Assembly (NCBI RefSeq): GCF_000734895.2 | Contig: NZ_CP011382.1 | Location: 4,008,700 to 4,072,699, forward strand | Direction of reading: 5' to 3' | DNA: 64,000 nucleotides | Source: Calothrix sp. 336/3 | GTDB lineage: Bacteria; Cyanobacteriota; Cyanobacteriia; Cyanobacteriales; Nostocaceae | Part shown: positions 17,687 to 27,060 of the stretch, piece after piece | Layout of the letters: the number at the start of each line of letters is the position of its first letter | Position numbering within the stretch: position 1 is the first letter of the stretch | Position numbers and translations under genes: made by a program | Notes under the pieces: generated by a model | Told to the model about the DNA's origin: nothing | The model's input: the letters and a program-made list of their open reading frames with translations, nothing else | The model's database searches: none

Positions 17687-18775
17687 ATGCTTGAGCAAGT
17701 CGCTGCTGCTTTAGAAAACAAAGACTATAAAACTGCTGCCAAATTACTTAAAATACTATCCCAGGAATCTCCGGAAAATCCCTGGGTACGTTGTTATATC
17801 GGCAAATTGCAAGAAGTCTCTGGCAAATATACAGAAGCAGAAAAAATCTATCGTCAGTTGTTGCGGAACACGACAAATAATAAGATTATTCTGGCTGCTC
17901 GTCAGGGTTTACAAAGACTGCAAGAAATATCTCAGGAAGAGCGATTACGAGCAATCTCTCAAGCAACATCAAACCCCAATGGTACAGAACAGGGTGTCTT
18001 AATTTTAGAGCCTCTTGCCAGTGATGCCAAAGCTGTTGCAGCCCAAAAATTTGCTAAAATCATGCACATAGACCCTTACAGTGCCAGGTTATTACTTCCT
18101 AGCCGTGCTTGGCGTTTATATCGTAGTGGGGCGATCGGTGAGTTAGAATTTTATGGTCAACAATTGCGTCAAGCGGAAATCCCCTGTTTTTGGACAGAAT
18201 TAAGCGCAGTTTCCCAAATTCAGGTTTTTCAAGTTAATTATTTTTCTGAGTCTAGCCCCTCCAAGGCTACAGTTATTTGCCATAATGCTGATAATCAGAA
18301 AGGTTCTATTAGCCTCCAATGGCAAGAGGTAAGTACCAGAGTTCAAGGTTTATTACCCATCTTTGAAGAGGTTGTAGATAGGGATGTACGTGGTAAATTA
18401 GAACGCAAAATCCAAATCCAAGATTATTGGCAATTCTGCGATTTACATTTACCCCACAGACATTGTTTACTGAGAATCTCTGATAATAGCTACAACTATC
18501 AACAAGATTTAAATTTAGCCTCAGAAGCGAATAAAAATACCATCCGCATTAACTGGAATAAATTTCAAAAATGGCTAGATGGGCAAATACCCCAGGTAAA
18601 AACTTGGTCTGATTTTACTACTTTTGCGGAAACTGCTCTAGACCAAACAGAAATTATCAATAAAATTCCCTCCCACATCGAGATATTTCGTCGAGAACCA
18701 AGCAACTGGGATAATGCATTTCATCTTTACAGTGGCTTAGTTTTTGCCAAAAATATCATCAAGCCAAAAGGGTGA
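17687..18775 (+). CDS. TPR-containing protein of unknown function
   Basis: This 362-residue soluble protein begins with about two tetratricopeptide-like helical pairs (residues 1-75, e.g. ALENKDYKTAAKLLKILSQE and GKYTEAEKIYRQLLRN). The remainder is an uncharacterised alpha/beta region that includes KIMHIDPYSARLLLPSRAWR. No enzyme motif is visible. It starts 23 bp after rsmE and is closed by two hairpins, one overlapping its stop codon. A protein-protein adaptor role is likely for the TPR part, but the partner is unknown. Confidence 0.7.
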   Translation: MLEQVAAALENKDYKTAAKLLKILSQESPENPWVRCYIGKLQEVSGKYTEAEKIYRQLLRNTTNNKIILAARQGLQRLQEISQEERLRAISQATSNPNGTEQGVLILEPLASDAKAVAAQKFAKIMHIDPYSARLLLPSRAWRLYRSGAIGELEFYGQQLRQAEIPCFWTELSAVSQIQVFQVNYFSESSPSKATVICHNADNQKGSISLQWQEVSTRVQGLLPIFEEVVDRDVRGKLERKIQIQDYWQFCDLHLPHRHCLLRISDNSYNYQQDLNLASEANKNTIRINWNKFQKWLDGQIPQVKTWSDFTTFAETALDQTEIINKIPSHIEIFRREPSNWDNAFHLYSGLVFAKNIIKPKG

Positions 18776-18834
18776 GCTATTCTCACCCCCATCATCCCAA
18801 AACCCAAAGGTGACTTGAAAAATCATCACCTTTT
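18770..18834. terminator. Two terminator hairpins between convergent genes
   Basis: GGGTGAG-CTATT-CTCACCC (18770-18788) overlaps the TPR gene's stop codon. AAAGGTGA-(12 nt)-TCACCTTT, followed by a fourth T (18806-18834), lies just before the stop of the convergent gene. The second has A/T runs on both sides and should work in both directions. Confidence 0.7.
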
Positions 18835-18839
18835 AGCCA

Positions 18840-19250
18840 TTAATTATTATTGTTAGGTATTTTGGCTTGACTTGCCATCTCTAGGAAGGAACTCATATTT
18901 GCCCCTGGGCGACGGCGAGGAGTATTAGTTTGGATAAGGTACTTACTAGCAAAAGCTGTTTCTGTTGGTATCTTGGGTGCTGCGGGTGCAGGTGCGGGTG
19001 CAGGTGTTACAGCTTTTTCTGTTTGCTTGGGAGCAGGTGAAGATTTGGCTTTTTTGCTCTTGCTGCTAGCTGTTTCTTTCACTGCTTCTTTGATAGTTGC
19101 TTCAACTTCTGCAACTTTCTTTTCTACTTGCTTAACTGTTTCTGTGATTGCTTCTTGAGCTTTCTCATTACCAGACTCATCAAGTTCTAAGTAAAAGCCA
19201 TTGCTTTTCTTTTTGCCGCCAAGTAAACCACCTAAATTTAACTTCTTCAT
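18840..19250 (-). CDS. Small Ala/Pro/Lys-rich hypothetical protein
   Basis: This protein has about 136 residues and unknown function. The N-terminus MKKLNLGGLLGGKKK is basic and glycine-rich. A helical, charged stretch follows (TVKQVEKKVAEVEATIKEAV, coiled-coil-like), then a Ser/Lys/Pro/Ala linker and a C-terminal conserved-looking part (RRRPGANMSSFLEMASQAK). There is no signal peptide. The frame extends to a TTG at 19265, but the ATG at 19250 gives a more natural start. The composition suggests a largely disordered protein with an amphipathic helix. Confidence 0.6.
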   Translation of the reverse strand: MKKLNLGGLLGGKKKSNGFYLELDESGNEKAQEAITETVKQVEKKVAEVEATIKEAVKETASSKSKKAKSSPAPKQTEKAVTPAPAPAPAAPKIPTETAFASKYLIQTNTPRRRPGANMSSFLEMASQAKIPNNNN

Positions 19251-19900
19251 AACCCCAGTGACCAAATTTTGGATTTCAGCAGAAAATTGCTTCTATGGTT
19301 AATGTATCTGAATGTTACCCAGCTTTATTAAAAACTGAGAAAAATTATGAATTTTCCCTAAGAATCATGTATATACCTCTAATTTGGTATGCCCAAATAT
19401 TCAGGTCATATCATGGATGGCGATCGCTCTTCTCAAAGTCTTGCTAAATGACAAGAAAGAGATTTTGCCTACAAATTTTTCAGAGCGAGCAAATTCAGCA
19501 TACTAGAGGTAATTATGAAGTTTTTCTGGATAATCGAGCAAGATTTTCTGGGATTGATTAACAAAAGTTAACATTCTGTTCATAAATAGTTGTCATTGCT
19601 AGGAAGTATGGGTAACTTGGGGAGCAAAATCATTTAGTTGTTGTCAATGCTGTGAGAATTCTACTCTCCGAGAAGTTGCTATACATTTACCTGACATCGC
19701 AATGACGTATCTGAATCGCTTCCTATGGACGTGGTTTAATAGTCTATGTCATCAATTTTGATACTTGACTGCGGACATCCCTTCATTTCATTCGAGGGTA
19801 GGTTTCCCTAGCCCCTCAAATCAGGGAGCGAGATGCTTCAACTACAGATTTTCCCCATCCCAACCGACGGGATAAATAAACTAATAGGATTTCCCTATCT
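19251..19900. other. 650-bp stretch without a convincing gene
   Basis: No supported coding frame. It holds one HIP1 octamer near 19420 and an imperfect hairpin at about 19794-19817 (GAGGG-TAGG / CCTA-GC-CCCTC) downstream of tldD. Upstream promoter sequence for the 18840-19250 gene is expected near its right end, but no clear -10/-35 pair was identified. Confidence 0.5.
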
Positions 19901-21343
19901 CTAACTCCCTCCACCAAAGACTTCAACATCAGTAAATAGACAAATGGGAGAACCATGTCCAACCCAAATTGCCTGGTTAGGCTCTCCCTTACCACAATAA
20001 GGAGTTCCATACATCTGCCAAGTGGATGAATTACCAATCTTGGCTAAACTGTGCCAAAATTCCGGGGTAGTTGCCCGATAGTTGGGGTTACGCAGGGTTT
20101 TTGTGAGTTTGCCGTTTTCAATTAACTTGCCATACTCGCAACCAAATTGGAATTTATAACGGCGATCGTCTATTGACCAAGAGCGATTAGACTCCATATA
20201 GACACCATGCTCAATCTCGCCAATGATTTCCGCAAAACTGGCATTTCCCGCTTCCAAATTTAAGTTAGCCATCCTGTCAATAGCTGGACGATTCCAAGAA
20301 GAAGCGCGGGCACAGGCTACTCCTGGTACACTAGCTCTTGCCTGACTTTCTAAGCTACCCAAACCACGCATTAAGACACCTTCCTTAATGACGTATTCCC
20401 TTGTTGCCACAGCCCCCGTATCATCAAAACTGTAACTAGCAAATTCACCAGGAACAGTGGGGTCAAAGGTAATATTCATCAAGGGAGAGCCATAAACTAA
20501 GTTGCCAAAATCTTGAGTATTGACAAAACTACCGCCAGCATAGTTGCGCTCATCTCCCAAAATTCGGTCAATTTCTAGGGGATGCCCCACACTTTCATGA
20601 ATTTGTAACATCATTTGGTCAGGAGCCAGAACTAAGTTGGTTCGAGTATCTGGACATTCCATCGCAGTCAGCAATTCTACTGACTCTTCACCAATTTTAC
20701 GTACCCGCTCCCACAAGTCAGCTTGATGGAAAAGCTCTATACCGCCTTGATAGCAATGTGCCTGCCAACCATTATTGCTGCGCTGTTGTACAATGGCTCC
20801 ATCCTGGGCAGTCGCTCCATAGTGGCTACTAACAAACATGAATTTTTGATACACCTGAGAGCCATTGCTGCTGGCAAACCAAGATTCACGTTCGGTAATA
20901 TTTGCTGTTGCTGTCGTTTGCACAACTTTGTCAGAAACTTTCAGAGTTTGACAAATCTGTACTAAACAGTCATTAAGTTCCCCGGTGGAGAATGTATCGA
21001 AAGCGTCTCGATAGGGAGAGATGTATTCCCCGACAACGGGAGGACGAGCGGTATTTGCAGGAAAGGGATAAATCCACCATTCACTAGCAGCGAGTGCTTG
21101 GTTATACGCAGTTTCTGCGGCTGCCTGTAAGCCACTTAAATCTAAGGAATTCGTTGCACTATAGCCGATACACCCCTTGACAATCACCTCCACCATGGCT
21201 CCGATGGTAGAATACTTGCCACTATTTTGAGGTAAGGCATCACGGAAGCTACGAATACTAGAAGTTTCTTTAACTACACGAATTCCGAGCCAATCGATAG
21301 GGAGATGAATTTGGGCGATCGCCTGTTTTAATTCTGAGAACAT
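19901..21343 (-). CDS. tldD: TldD/PmbA-family metalloprotease, TldD-like
   Basis: This 480-residue TldD-type protein carries the zinc-binding HExxxH motif (HESVGH, residues 249-254) in the family context LQIHESVGHPLEIDR. That active site marks it as the TldD-type subunit rather than PmbA/TldE. In E. coli TldD works with TldE as a heterodimeric peptidase that trims microcins and degrades CcdA. No tldE is next to it, and the next gene upstream is cysS. The family also includes modified TldD-like proteins without a partner, so the exact substrate is open. ATG start; a run of degenerate heptamers (ATGGGTA-like) lies just upstream. Confidence 0.93.
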   Translation of the reverse strand: MFSELKQAIAQIHLPIDWLGIRVVKETSSIRSFRDALPQNSGKYSTIGAMVEVIVKGCIGYSATNSLDLSGLQAAAETAYNQALAASEWWIYPFPANTARPPVVGEYISPYRDAFDTFSTGELNDCLVQICQTLKVSDKVVQTTATANITERESWFASSNGSQVYQKFMFVSSHYGATAQDGAIVQQRSNNGWQAHCYQGGIELFHQADLWERVRKIGEESVELLTAMECPDTRTNLVLAPDQMMLQIHESVGHPLEIDRILGDERNYAGGSFVNTQDFGNLVYGSPLMNITFDPTVPGEFASYSFDDTGAVATREYVIKEGVLMRGLGSLESQARASVPGVACARASSWNRPAIDRMANLNLEAGNASFAEIIGEIEHGVYMESNRSWSIDDRRYKFQFGCEYGKLIENGKLTKTLRNPNYRATTPEFWHSLAKIGNSSTWQMYGTPYCGKGEPNQAIWVGHGSPICLFTDVEVFGGGS

Positions 21344-21386
21344 AGGTAATGGGGAATGGGTGATTGAGGAATGGGTAATGAGTATT

Positions 21387-22847
21387 TTATCTGTGCCAGC
21401 GTGTGCCGTCTTTGCTGTCGATTAAGGTGATACCGAGTGCTTGCAGTTGATCACGTAGGCGATCGCTCTGGGCAAAATCCTTGGCTTTTCTAGCTTCCTG
21501 TCGCTGCTGTACTAATGCTGCAATTTCCGCATCACTCAAACCATTGTTAGTACTACTTTCCTCTGGGGTAACTGTTAAACCTAGCACCTGGGAGAGAGTA
21601 ACTAGAGTTTGCCATTGACGTTGGAGTTCATCACTAGGTGTTTTAGTTTGACCTTCATGGACAAAAATATTACCTTCCCGTCGTAAATCCTTCGCCAACT
21701 CAAACAACACTGACAACCCCGCAGAGAAGTTAAAATCATCATCTCCCGACTCTTGGAAACGTGCCAGTAATTCCGGAATCAGAGAAGTCTTTTCCTCTGT
21801 CCAACCCAACTTGCTGCCGTATTGACTGCCAAAGAGTAAACCATCCTTAAGAGTTTGCCAACTATGGCTAGCAGTGGCGATCGCCTCCTCTGTAAAATCC
21901 AGTGGTTTCCGATAGTGTGCCTGTAGCACAAATAACCGGATTGTCATTGGGTCAACCGCTTCACTCTGCCAATTACCCGCCCCATCCAGCATTTCCCGAA
22001 TCGTAATGAAATTACCCAGGGATTTAGACATCTTCTGACCATGCACCATTACCATGCCATTGTGAGTCCAGTAACGAGCTAGGGGTTTATCCAAAGCACC
22101 TTCTGATTGAGCAATTTCATTTTCATGGTGTGGGAAAACTAAATCACCACCACCACCGTGAATATCAATTGTCTCACCCAAACGGGAACGAATCATCGCT
22201 GAACACTCAATATGCCATCCGGGACGACCAGCACCCCAGGGAGAATCCCAGGCAGGTTCACCGGGCTTAGAACCCTTCCACAGGGCGAAATCAAAGGGAT
22301 GCTCTTTTTTCTTCCCTTCCGAGTCTTCCCCCTCCACGCGACCACTTGCCCCAGCTTGCATCTGTTCTAACTCTCGTCCTGAAAGCTTACCGTAACCAGG
22401 GAAGCGTTCCACACGGTAATAAACATCACCTGCTGCCGCGTATGCCAAACCCTTATCTGTGAGAGTTTGAATTAACTGATGAATTTCCGGTATATGTTCT
22501 GTCACTCGTGGATATTCATCCGCATCCATCACATTCAATCGCCGAATATCTTCAAAATAGGCATCGATAAAGCGATTCGACACCTCCTGCATTGTTGAAC
22601 CCTGTTCCTTGGCACGGTTTAAAATTTTATCGTCTATATCCGTGAAATTCTGGAGATACTGCACTTCATAACCACGCCAAAGCAAGTAGCGGCGAACTGT
22701 ATCCCACACGATATAGGAACGCGCATGACCCAAATGACAGTAATCATAAACCGTCACGCCGCAACAATACATCTTGACTTTTCCAGGTTCAATCGTCTCA
22801 AAGGGTTCCTGGCGACGGGTGAGGGTATTGTAAACTGTTAGGGTCAT
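21387..22847 (-). CDS. cysS: Cysteine-tRNA ligase CysS
   Basis: Class I aminoacyl-tRNA synthetase that charges tRNA-Cys. Visible features are the HIGH-type motif HLGH in CHLGHARSY, zinc-ligand regions (YCCGVTVYDY, WHIECSAM, HGGGGDLVFPHHENE) and KMSKSLGN. The frame is open from 22907, but the extra 20 residues are not family-like. MTLTVYNTLTRRQ at 22847 is the canonical start and gives 486 residues, the usual length. A roughly 20-residue insert rich in Gly and Glu (ASGRVEGEDSEGKKKEH) lies after the zinc region. Its stop lies 43 bp from the tldD start, so the two may share a transcript. Confidence 0.96.
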   Translation of the reverse strand: MTLTVYNTLTRRQEPFETIEPGKVKMYCCGVTVYDYCHLGHARSYIVWDTVRRYLLWRGYEVQYLQNFTDIDDKILNRAKEQGSTMQEVSNRFIDAYFEDIRRLNVMDADEYPRVTEHIPEIHQLIQTLTDKGLAYAAAGDVYYRVERFPGYGKLSGRELEQMQAGASGRVEGEDSEGKKKEHPFDFALWKGSKPGEPAWDSPWGAGRPGWHIECSAMIRSRLGETIDIHGGGGDLVFPHHENEIAQSEGALDKPLARYWTHNGMVMVHGQKMSKSLGNFITIREMLDGAGNWQSEAVDPMTIRLFVLQAHYRKPLDFTEEAIATASHSWQTLKDGLLFGSQYGSKLGWTEEKTSLIPELLARFQESGDDDFNFSAGLSVLFELAKDLRREGNIFVHEGQTKTPSDELQRQWQTLVTLSQVLGLTVTPEESSTNNGLSDAEIAALVQQRQEARKAKDFAQSDRLRDQLQALGITLIDSKDGTRWHR

Positions 22848-23066
22848 AAGCAAAATATTTTGTAGTCTAAAAGATAAGCAATAATTTAAATTGGGGGTAG
22901 CTGACACGACAGCCCAGCATCCCTATGCTAGTACAAAAGCGCAAGAGACAGAAGCGCACAGGGTTTGCCGTTTAACAAATCATCATGCTCGCACTTTTTC
23001 TCTAGCTCTACAGAATAGCATCAGAATTATCTGCCATTTTGATTTCTCAATTTATATAGCAGTGCT

Positions 23067-24149
23067 ATGCAAGCAGTTTCTTCCGAATCTCCAGCAATGG
23101 ATGCACCCAAACTAGGATTACCTGTGACACTAATTACAGGATTCCTGGGTAGTGGTAAAACAACATTACTTAACCATATCCTGACCAATCAGCAGGGTTT
23201 AAAAACAGCAGTTTTAGTCAACGAATTTGGCGAAATTGGCATTGACAATGAGTTAATCGTCTCTACGGACGAGAATATGGTCGAACTCAGCAATGGCTGT
23301 ATTTGCTGTACTATTAATAACGATTTGGTTGATGCAGTTTATAAAGTCCTAGAAAATCAAAGTCAAATTGATTACTTAGTAGTTGAAACAACAGGTTTGG
23401 CTGACCCCCTACCTGTGGCAATGACATTCTTTAGTCCAGAGTTGCGAGATGTCACCCGTTTAGACTCCATTGTCACCGTTATTGATGCAGCAAATTACAG
23501 TCTAGATTTATTCAACTCCCAAGCAGCCTATAGTCAAATTGCCTATGGTGATGTAATTTTGTTGAATAAAACCGATTTAGTCGATGCAGCCACCCTGGTT
23601 GATTTAGAAAGAAAAATCAATGAGGTGAAAGAAGGGGCGAGAATTATTCGTACCACTAAGTCTCAAGTTCCTTTACCACTAATTCTCAGCGTTGGTTTGT
23701 TTGAATCGGATAAATATTTTCATGATGATTCCCATGAACATCACCATGATCATGAACACCATGAACACCATGATCATGAACACCATGACCATTCTGAATG
23801 TGGTCACGATCATAGTCATGAGCATCATCACCACCACTCTGATCACCTGGAAAATGATGGTTTTACTTCCATCTCCTTCCAAACAGATAAACCCTTTTCT
23901 GTGAGAAAGTTTCAATATTTTCTCGATAATCTTTTGCCCACATCAGTCTTTCGTGCGAAGGGAATTATGTGGTTTGCAGAAAGTCCCAAACGGCATATTT
24001 TCCACCTTTGTGGTAAGCGCTTCACCATGGATGATGATGAGTGGAAAGGTGAAAAGAAAAATCAACTTGTCCTCATCGGTCAAAATCTAGATAAAGATGC
24101 ACTATTAAAACAGGTAGAGGATTGCATTAATACAGAAAATCAACATTAG
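23067..24149 (+). CDS. CobW/COG0523-family metal-chaperone GTPase with His-rich region
   Basis: G3E-family P-loop GTPase of 360 residues. Walker A GFLGSGKTT (25-33), the metal-binding CxCC motif in GCICCT (78-81), the LNKTD guanine-specificity motif (166-170) and a CobW C-terminal domain (from about 270) are present. Residues 219-260 hold 23 histidines in 42 positions and one Cys, a metal-binding tail or loop. COG0523 proteins deliver Zn or other metals to target enzymes; the His-rich loop favours zinc or nickel/cobalt over cobalamin synthesis proper. I searched the upstream region for a Zur-type palindrome and saw none. A second ATG at 23097 is possible. A strong terminator follows. Confidence 0.9.
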   Translation: MQAVSSESPAMDAPKLGLPVTLITGFLGSGKTTLLNHILTNQQGLKTAVLVNEFGEIGIDNELIVSTDENMVELSNGCICCTINNDLVDAVYKVLENQSQIDYLVVETTGLADPLPVAMTFFSPELRDVTRLDSIVTVIDAANYSLDLFNSQAAYSQIAYGDVILLNKTDLVDAATLVDLERKINEVKEGARIIRTTKSQVPLPLILSVGLFESDKYFHDDSHEHHHDHEHHEHHDHEHHDHSECGHDHSHEHHHHHSDHLENDGFTSISFQTDKPFSVRKFQYFLDNLLPTSVFRAKGIMWFAESPKRHIFHLCGKRFTMDDDEWKGEKKNQLVLIGQNLDKDALLKQVEDCINTENQH

Positions 24150-24166
24150 ATTTTTTATGTTTGCTG

Positions 24167-24200
24167 TCCCCACCTAGTTAAATTAGCTGGGGATTTTTTT
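24167..24200 (+). terminator. Rho-independent terminator after the CobW gene
   Basis: TCCCCA / TGGGGA stem with an A/T-rich, partly self-complementary interior, followed directly by seven T residues (24194-24200), 17 bp after the stop codon. This is a classic intrinsic terminator. Confidence 0.85.
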
Positions 24201-24652
24201 CAGGCAACAAAAATATTAATCCAAATAAAAGCCACTAGTAAAACTGCCAATTGATAATATAGAGAGCAAACTGTATCTAGCTTTCGTAAAGCTTTCATCA
24301 AATAGGTGACATCATTTCCGTCAGTATGGACAATCTGCCGTAATTTACTAGCAGCGTTCACCGTTGCCACCCCAATAAAAACAATATAGGGAGGTAGCAG
24401 TAAAAATCCAAAAATAAATTTCAGAGTATCTGGGATATGGAATTGTTTTTGACTAATGAAAATATCTATCCCTAACTGTAGGAGATTTGGACTTTGAATC
24501 ATTAAATCAATAATTCCTGAAAAGACTGCCAATGTGCCCATAACCATCCAAAAATAGGCAACATTACGCATTTTTGCGCCTAGTTTCCACAGTAATTCAT
24601 TTTGGATAGAATTAAATTCATACTCTGTTGACGGTAACTCAAAACTTTTCAT
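24200..24652 (-). CDS. Small hypothetical membrane protein
   Basis: This 150-residue protein is of unknown function. Three hydrophobic segments are visible: about residues 30-50 (AYFWMVMGTLAVFSGIIDLM), 78-100 (FIFGFLLLPPYIVFIGVATV) and 130-149 (YYQLAVLLVAFIWINIFVA). A charged N-terminus (MKSFELPSTEYEFNSIQNE) and a cytosol-like loop (SKLRQIVHTDGNDVTYL) complete it. It is a single gene, convergent with the CobW gene and downstream of nothing obvious. Confidence 0.6.
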   Translation of the reverse strand: MKSFELPSTEYEFNSIQNELLWKLGAKMRNVAYFWMVMGTLAVFSGIIDLMIQSPNLLQLGIDIFISQKQFHIPDTLKFIFGFLLLPPYIVFIGVATVNAASKLRQIVHTDGNDVTYLMKALRKLDTVCSLYYQLAVLLVAFIWINIFVA

Positions 24653-24843
24653 TGGTTGCTGAAATATTATCTCTAGCTGTATAGCTTGTCAATTTTATTC
24701 AGTCTTATTGAGAATGTCATTAGAAAATCAGAATATGTGACAGAGATGATTTGCGTCAGGGAGAAAGGCGATCGCCAAAATATTTTCCATGGGTATGGAA
24801 GTCACCTTTTCAGCCACAGGAAAGAAAAAATATTACACAAATC

Positions 24844-25932
24844 TTAATTATCTTGAGTTAGTAGACTAACAATTTTTGATGTTGCTAACCCCCCACCATA
24901 GATGCCATCGGGAATTTCATGGTTGGTAATCTTACCTAATGCATCTAAAAGACTACTAGCGATATCCTGTGTGTTGAGTGGAGGTACAAGACGATTCCAT
25001 CCTAATTCGACTAGTTCAATCCATTCTGTTTCTGTTCGTAAAGTCACGCAGGGAACTCGATAGAAAAAGGCTTCTTTTTGCACTCCACCGGAATCAGTAG
25101 CGATGATTTTGGCATTTTTTTCCAGCATTACCATATCTAAATATCCCACTGGGTCAATGAGTTGGATATGGGAAGTGGGATTTATTTCTGCTCGTTGTAA
25201 AGCAGCACGGGTACGGGGATGAAGTGGCAGTATTACGGGTATAGTTTGGGCAACTTTTGTGAATGCTTGAAATATGGCTTGTAATTTTTCAGGATTGTCT
25301 GTGTTTTCTGCACGGTGAATGGTTGCCAGAATATAGTTTTGGGGAGTTAATTTGAGTTGAGAAAGGATTTGGCTCTTAGCTTCTGCTTTGACAGCGTAAT
25401 CGAGACTAGCATCATACATTACATCCCCCACTAAATGAACTTTCTCTTGAGGTATTCCCTCTCGCTGGAGATTTTCTACCGCAGCAGTGGTGGGAGCAAA
25501 GAGCAGATTTGCCGCATGATCAGTGAGTACGCGATTAATTTCCTCTGGCATTTGGGGATTAAACGATCGCAAACCAGCTTCAACATGGGCGACTGGTATG
25601 TGTAATTTTACCGCAGCGATCGCCCCTGCTAAGGTAGAATTTGTATCTCCGTACACTAATACCCAGTCAGGTAATTCTTTTAACAAAACCTGCTCGATAG
25701 CTTCTAGCATTCTGCCAGTTTGCGCACCATGACTACTAGAACCAATACCTAAATGATAATCAGGTTTGGGAATTTCTAATTCTTGGAAAAACACCTCAGA
25801 CATATTGTCATCATAATGTTGACCTGTATGTACTAAAACTTCGGTAATTCCTGATTGGGATTTGAGTTTACGAGCAACTGCTGCTGCTTTGATAAATTGG
25901 GGACGAGCACCGACAATCGTGACAATTTTCAT
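24844..25932 (-). CDS. wbpI: UDP-GlcNAc(3NAc)A 2-epimerase, WbpI-like
   Basis: Non-hydrolysing UDP-HexNAc 2-epimerase fold, about 362 residues. The motifs GARPQFIKAA, HTGQHYDDNMSEVFF, VYGDTNSTLAG, HVEAGLRSFNPQMPEE and TDSGGVQKEAFF follow the WbpI branch (2,3-diacetamido-glucuronate epimerase) more closely than E. coli WecB, which has GTRPEAIKMAP. Since wbpA, B, D and E homologues are in the same locus, the substrate is probably UDP-2,3-diacetamido-2,3-dideoxy-glucuronate, giving the manno form. The frame opens at 26034 inside the preceding gene, but the ATG at 25932 gives the canonical MKIVTIVGARPQ start, 7 bp after the upstream glycosyltransferase. It is the last gene of asnB-GT-wbpI. Confidence 0.85.
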   Translation of the reverse strand: MKIVTIVGARPQFIKAAAVARKLKSQSGITEVLVHTGQHYDDNMSEVFFQELEIPKPDYHLGIGSSSHGAQTGRMLEAIEQVLLKELPDWVLVYGDTNSTLAGAIAAVKLHIPVAHVEAGLRSFNPQMPEEINRVLTDHAANLLFAPTTAAVENLQREGIPQEKVHLVGDVMYDASLDYAVKAEAKSQILSQLKLTPQNYILATIHRAENTDNPEKLQAIFQAFTKVAQTIPVILPLHPRTRAALQRAEINPTSHIQLIDPVGYLDMVMLEKNAKIIATDSGGVQKEAFFYRVPCVTLRTETEWIELVELGWNRLVPPLNTQDIASSLLDALGKITNHEIPDGIYGGGLATSKIVSLLTQDN

Positions 25933-25939
25933 AGTGGAA

Positions 25940-27058
25940 TTATTGATTGATAATTTGTTGGTAAAATTGTAATAATTTCTGAGATTCAATTTCCCAGTTA
26001 TATTTTGTTTTGACTGCCACTTGCCCCTTTTCACCCATAGCTAGAGCCATATCTGGATTCTCTAAAAAATATGCCATGGCTTGGGCAATTTCCTGTGGTT
26101 CTAAAGGATTTACTAATAAACCACAACCAATCTTCTGAATAATTTCTTGCCACAAAGGAAAGTTAGAGGCAATAATTGGTAAACCCGCAGCCATATATTC
26201 AAATAATTTATTTGGTAAAGCTGCTAAGTGGTCTGTTTGAGGATGAAAAACTACTAAACCCACCTGAGCTTTGCCTAAATATTGTACTAATTTCTCACGA
26301 GGTTGCCAGCCAAGAAATTCAACTTTTTCCCATCCTGCCATTTGCTCAATTTGAGTTTGCAAATTTACAGATGAAAACTCTCCTAGGAGCAACAATTTTC
26401 CTCTTAAAGATGTGGGTAGTAACTCCATTGCCCCCACCATTTCTTTAATCCCTCTAATCTCTGTAATCCCACCTGCATAGATTATGTAGTTTTCGGAAGT
26501 ATCTGCTTTTGTCTGATTAACTGCTGTTTGTAGTTCTACTGTTAAGGGCAAATTCGCAACTACTGTGGTTTTAGCAGAGGGGAATTTGGCAGCAATATGG
26601 GGTGTCACACAAATAAACCCATCCAGAGTTAATTTGGCGATTCCTTCCATAACTGTCCAAATGAGAAACTTTAACCAAGCAATGATGGGATTATTTTTAT
26701 GGAGAGAAAGTGCTTCCCAGGGAGTATCCTCGTGGACATCATAAATAACTTTATTTCCCAAAAATTTCAGTAATATTCCCACAGGAATTAATTCTGGGTC
26801 ATGAAAATGATAAATATTCCCTTGTAGAGATTGAGCTTTTTGGTAAGTACTAGCTAATCGTCGCCAAATTCTCACTAAACGAGGCAATTCTTTCACTTTA
26901 TCAATGGGATGAAAATAGACTCCATCTAATTGTGTTTCGGGAGGATTAGCAACTAACAAATGTACTTCATAACCCGCTTGGCTAAGGGTGACACATTCCT
27001 TATAAAAAATGCGAACATCTAATGCTCGATGAATCGTAGACATATGTACTATTCGCAT
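25940..27058 (-). CDS. Family 4-type glycosyltransferase
   Basis: This is a GT-B fold glycosyltransferase of about 372 residues. The N-terminal donor/acceptor region MRIVHMSTIHRALDVRIFYKE is typical of cyanobacterial GT4 enzymes. The C-terminal half carries YAGGITEIRG, VEFLGWQPREKLVQY and the nucleotide-sugar-binding LFEYMAAGLPIIAS. It transfers an unknown sugar during polysaccharide assembly in the cytosol. The ATG at 27058 begins 2 nt after the TGA of the upstream asnB-like gene, so the pair is translationally close. A TTG at 27064 is an alternative start. Confidence 0.88.
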   Translation of the reverse strand: MRIVHMSTIHRALDVRIFYKECVTLSQAGYEVHLLVANPPETQLDGVYFHPIDKVKELPRLVRIWRRLASTYQKAQSLQGNIYHFHDPELIPVGILLKFLGNKVIYDVHEDTPWEALSLHKNNPIIAWLKFLIWTVMEGIAKLTLDGFICVTPHIAAKFPSAKTTVVANLPLTVELQTAVNQTKADTSENYIIYAGGITEIRGIKEMVGAMELLPTSLRGKLLLLGEFSSVNLQTQIEQMAGWEKVEFLGWQPREKLVQYLGKAQVGLVVFHPQTDHLAALPNKLFEYMAAGLPIIASNFPLWQEIIQKIGCGLLVNPLEPQEIAQAMAYFLENPDMALAMGEKGQVAVKTKYNWEIESQKLLQFYQQIINQ

Positions 27059-27060
27059 TC

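Noticed and set aside
24844..25932. Naming the epimerase WecB (enterobacterial common antigen type)
   Set aside because: The N-terminal motif GARPQFIKAA and linkage to wbpA-B-D-E fit WbpI better than WecB, which has GTRPEAIKMAP.
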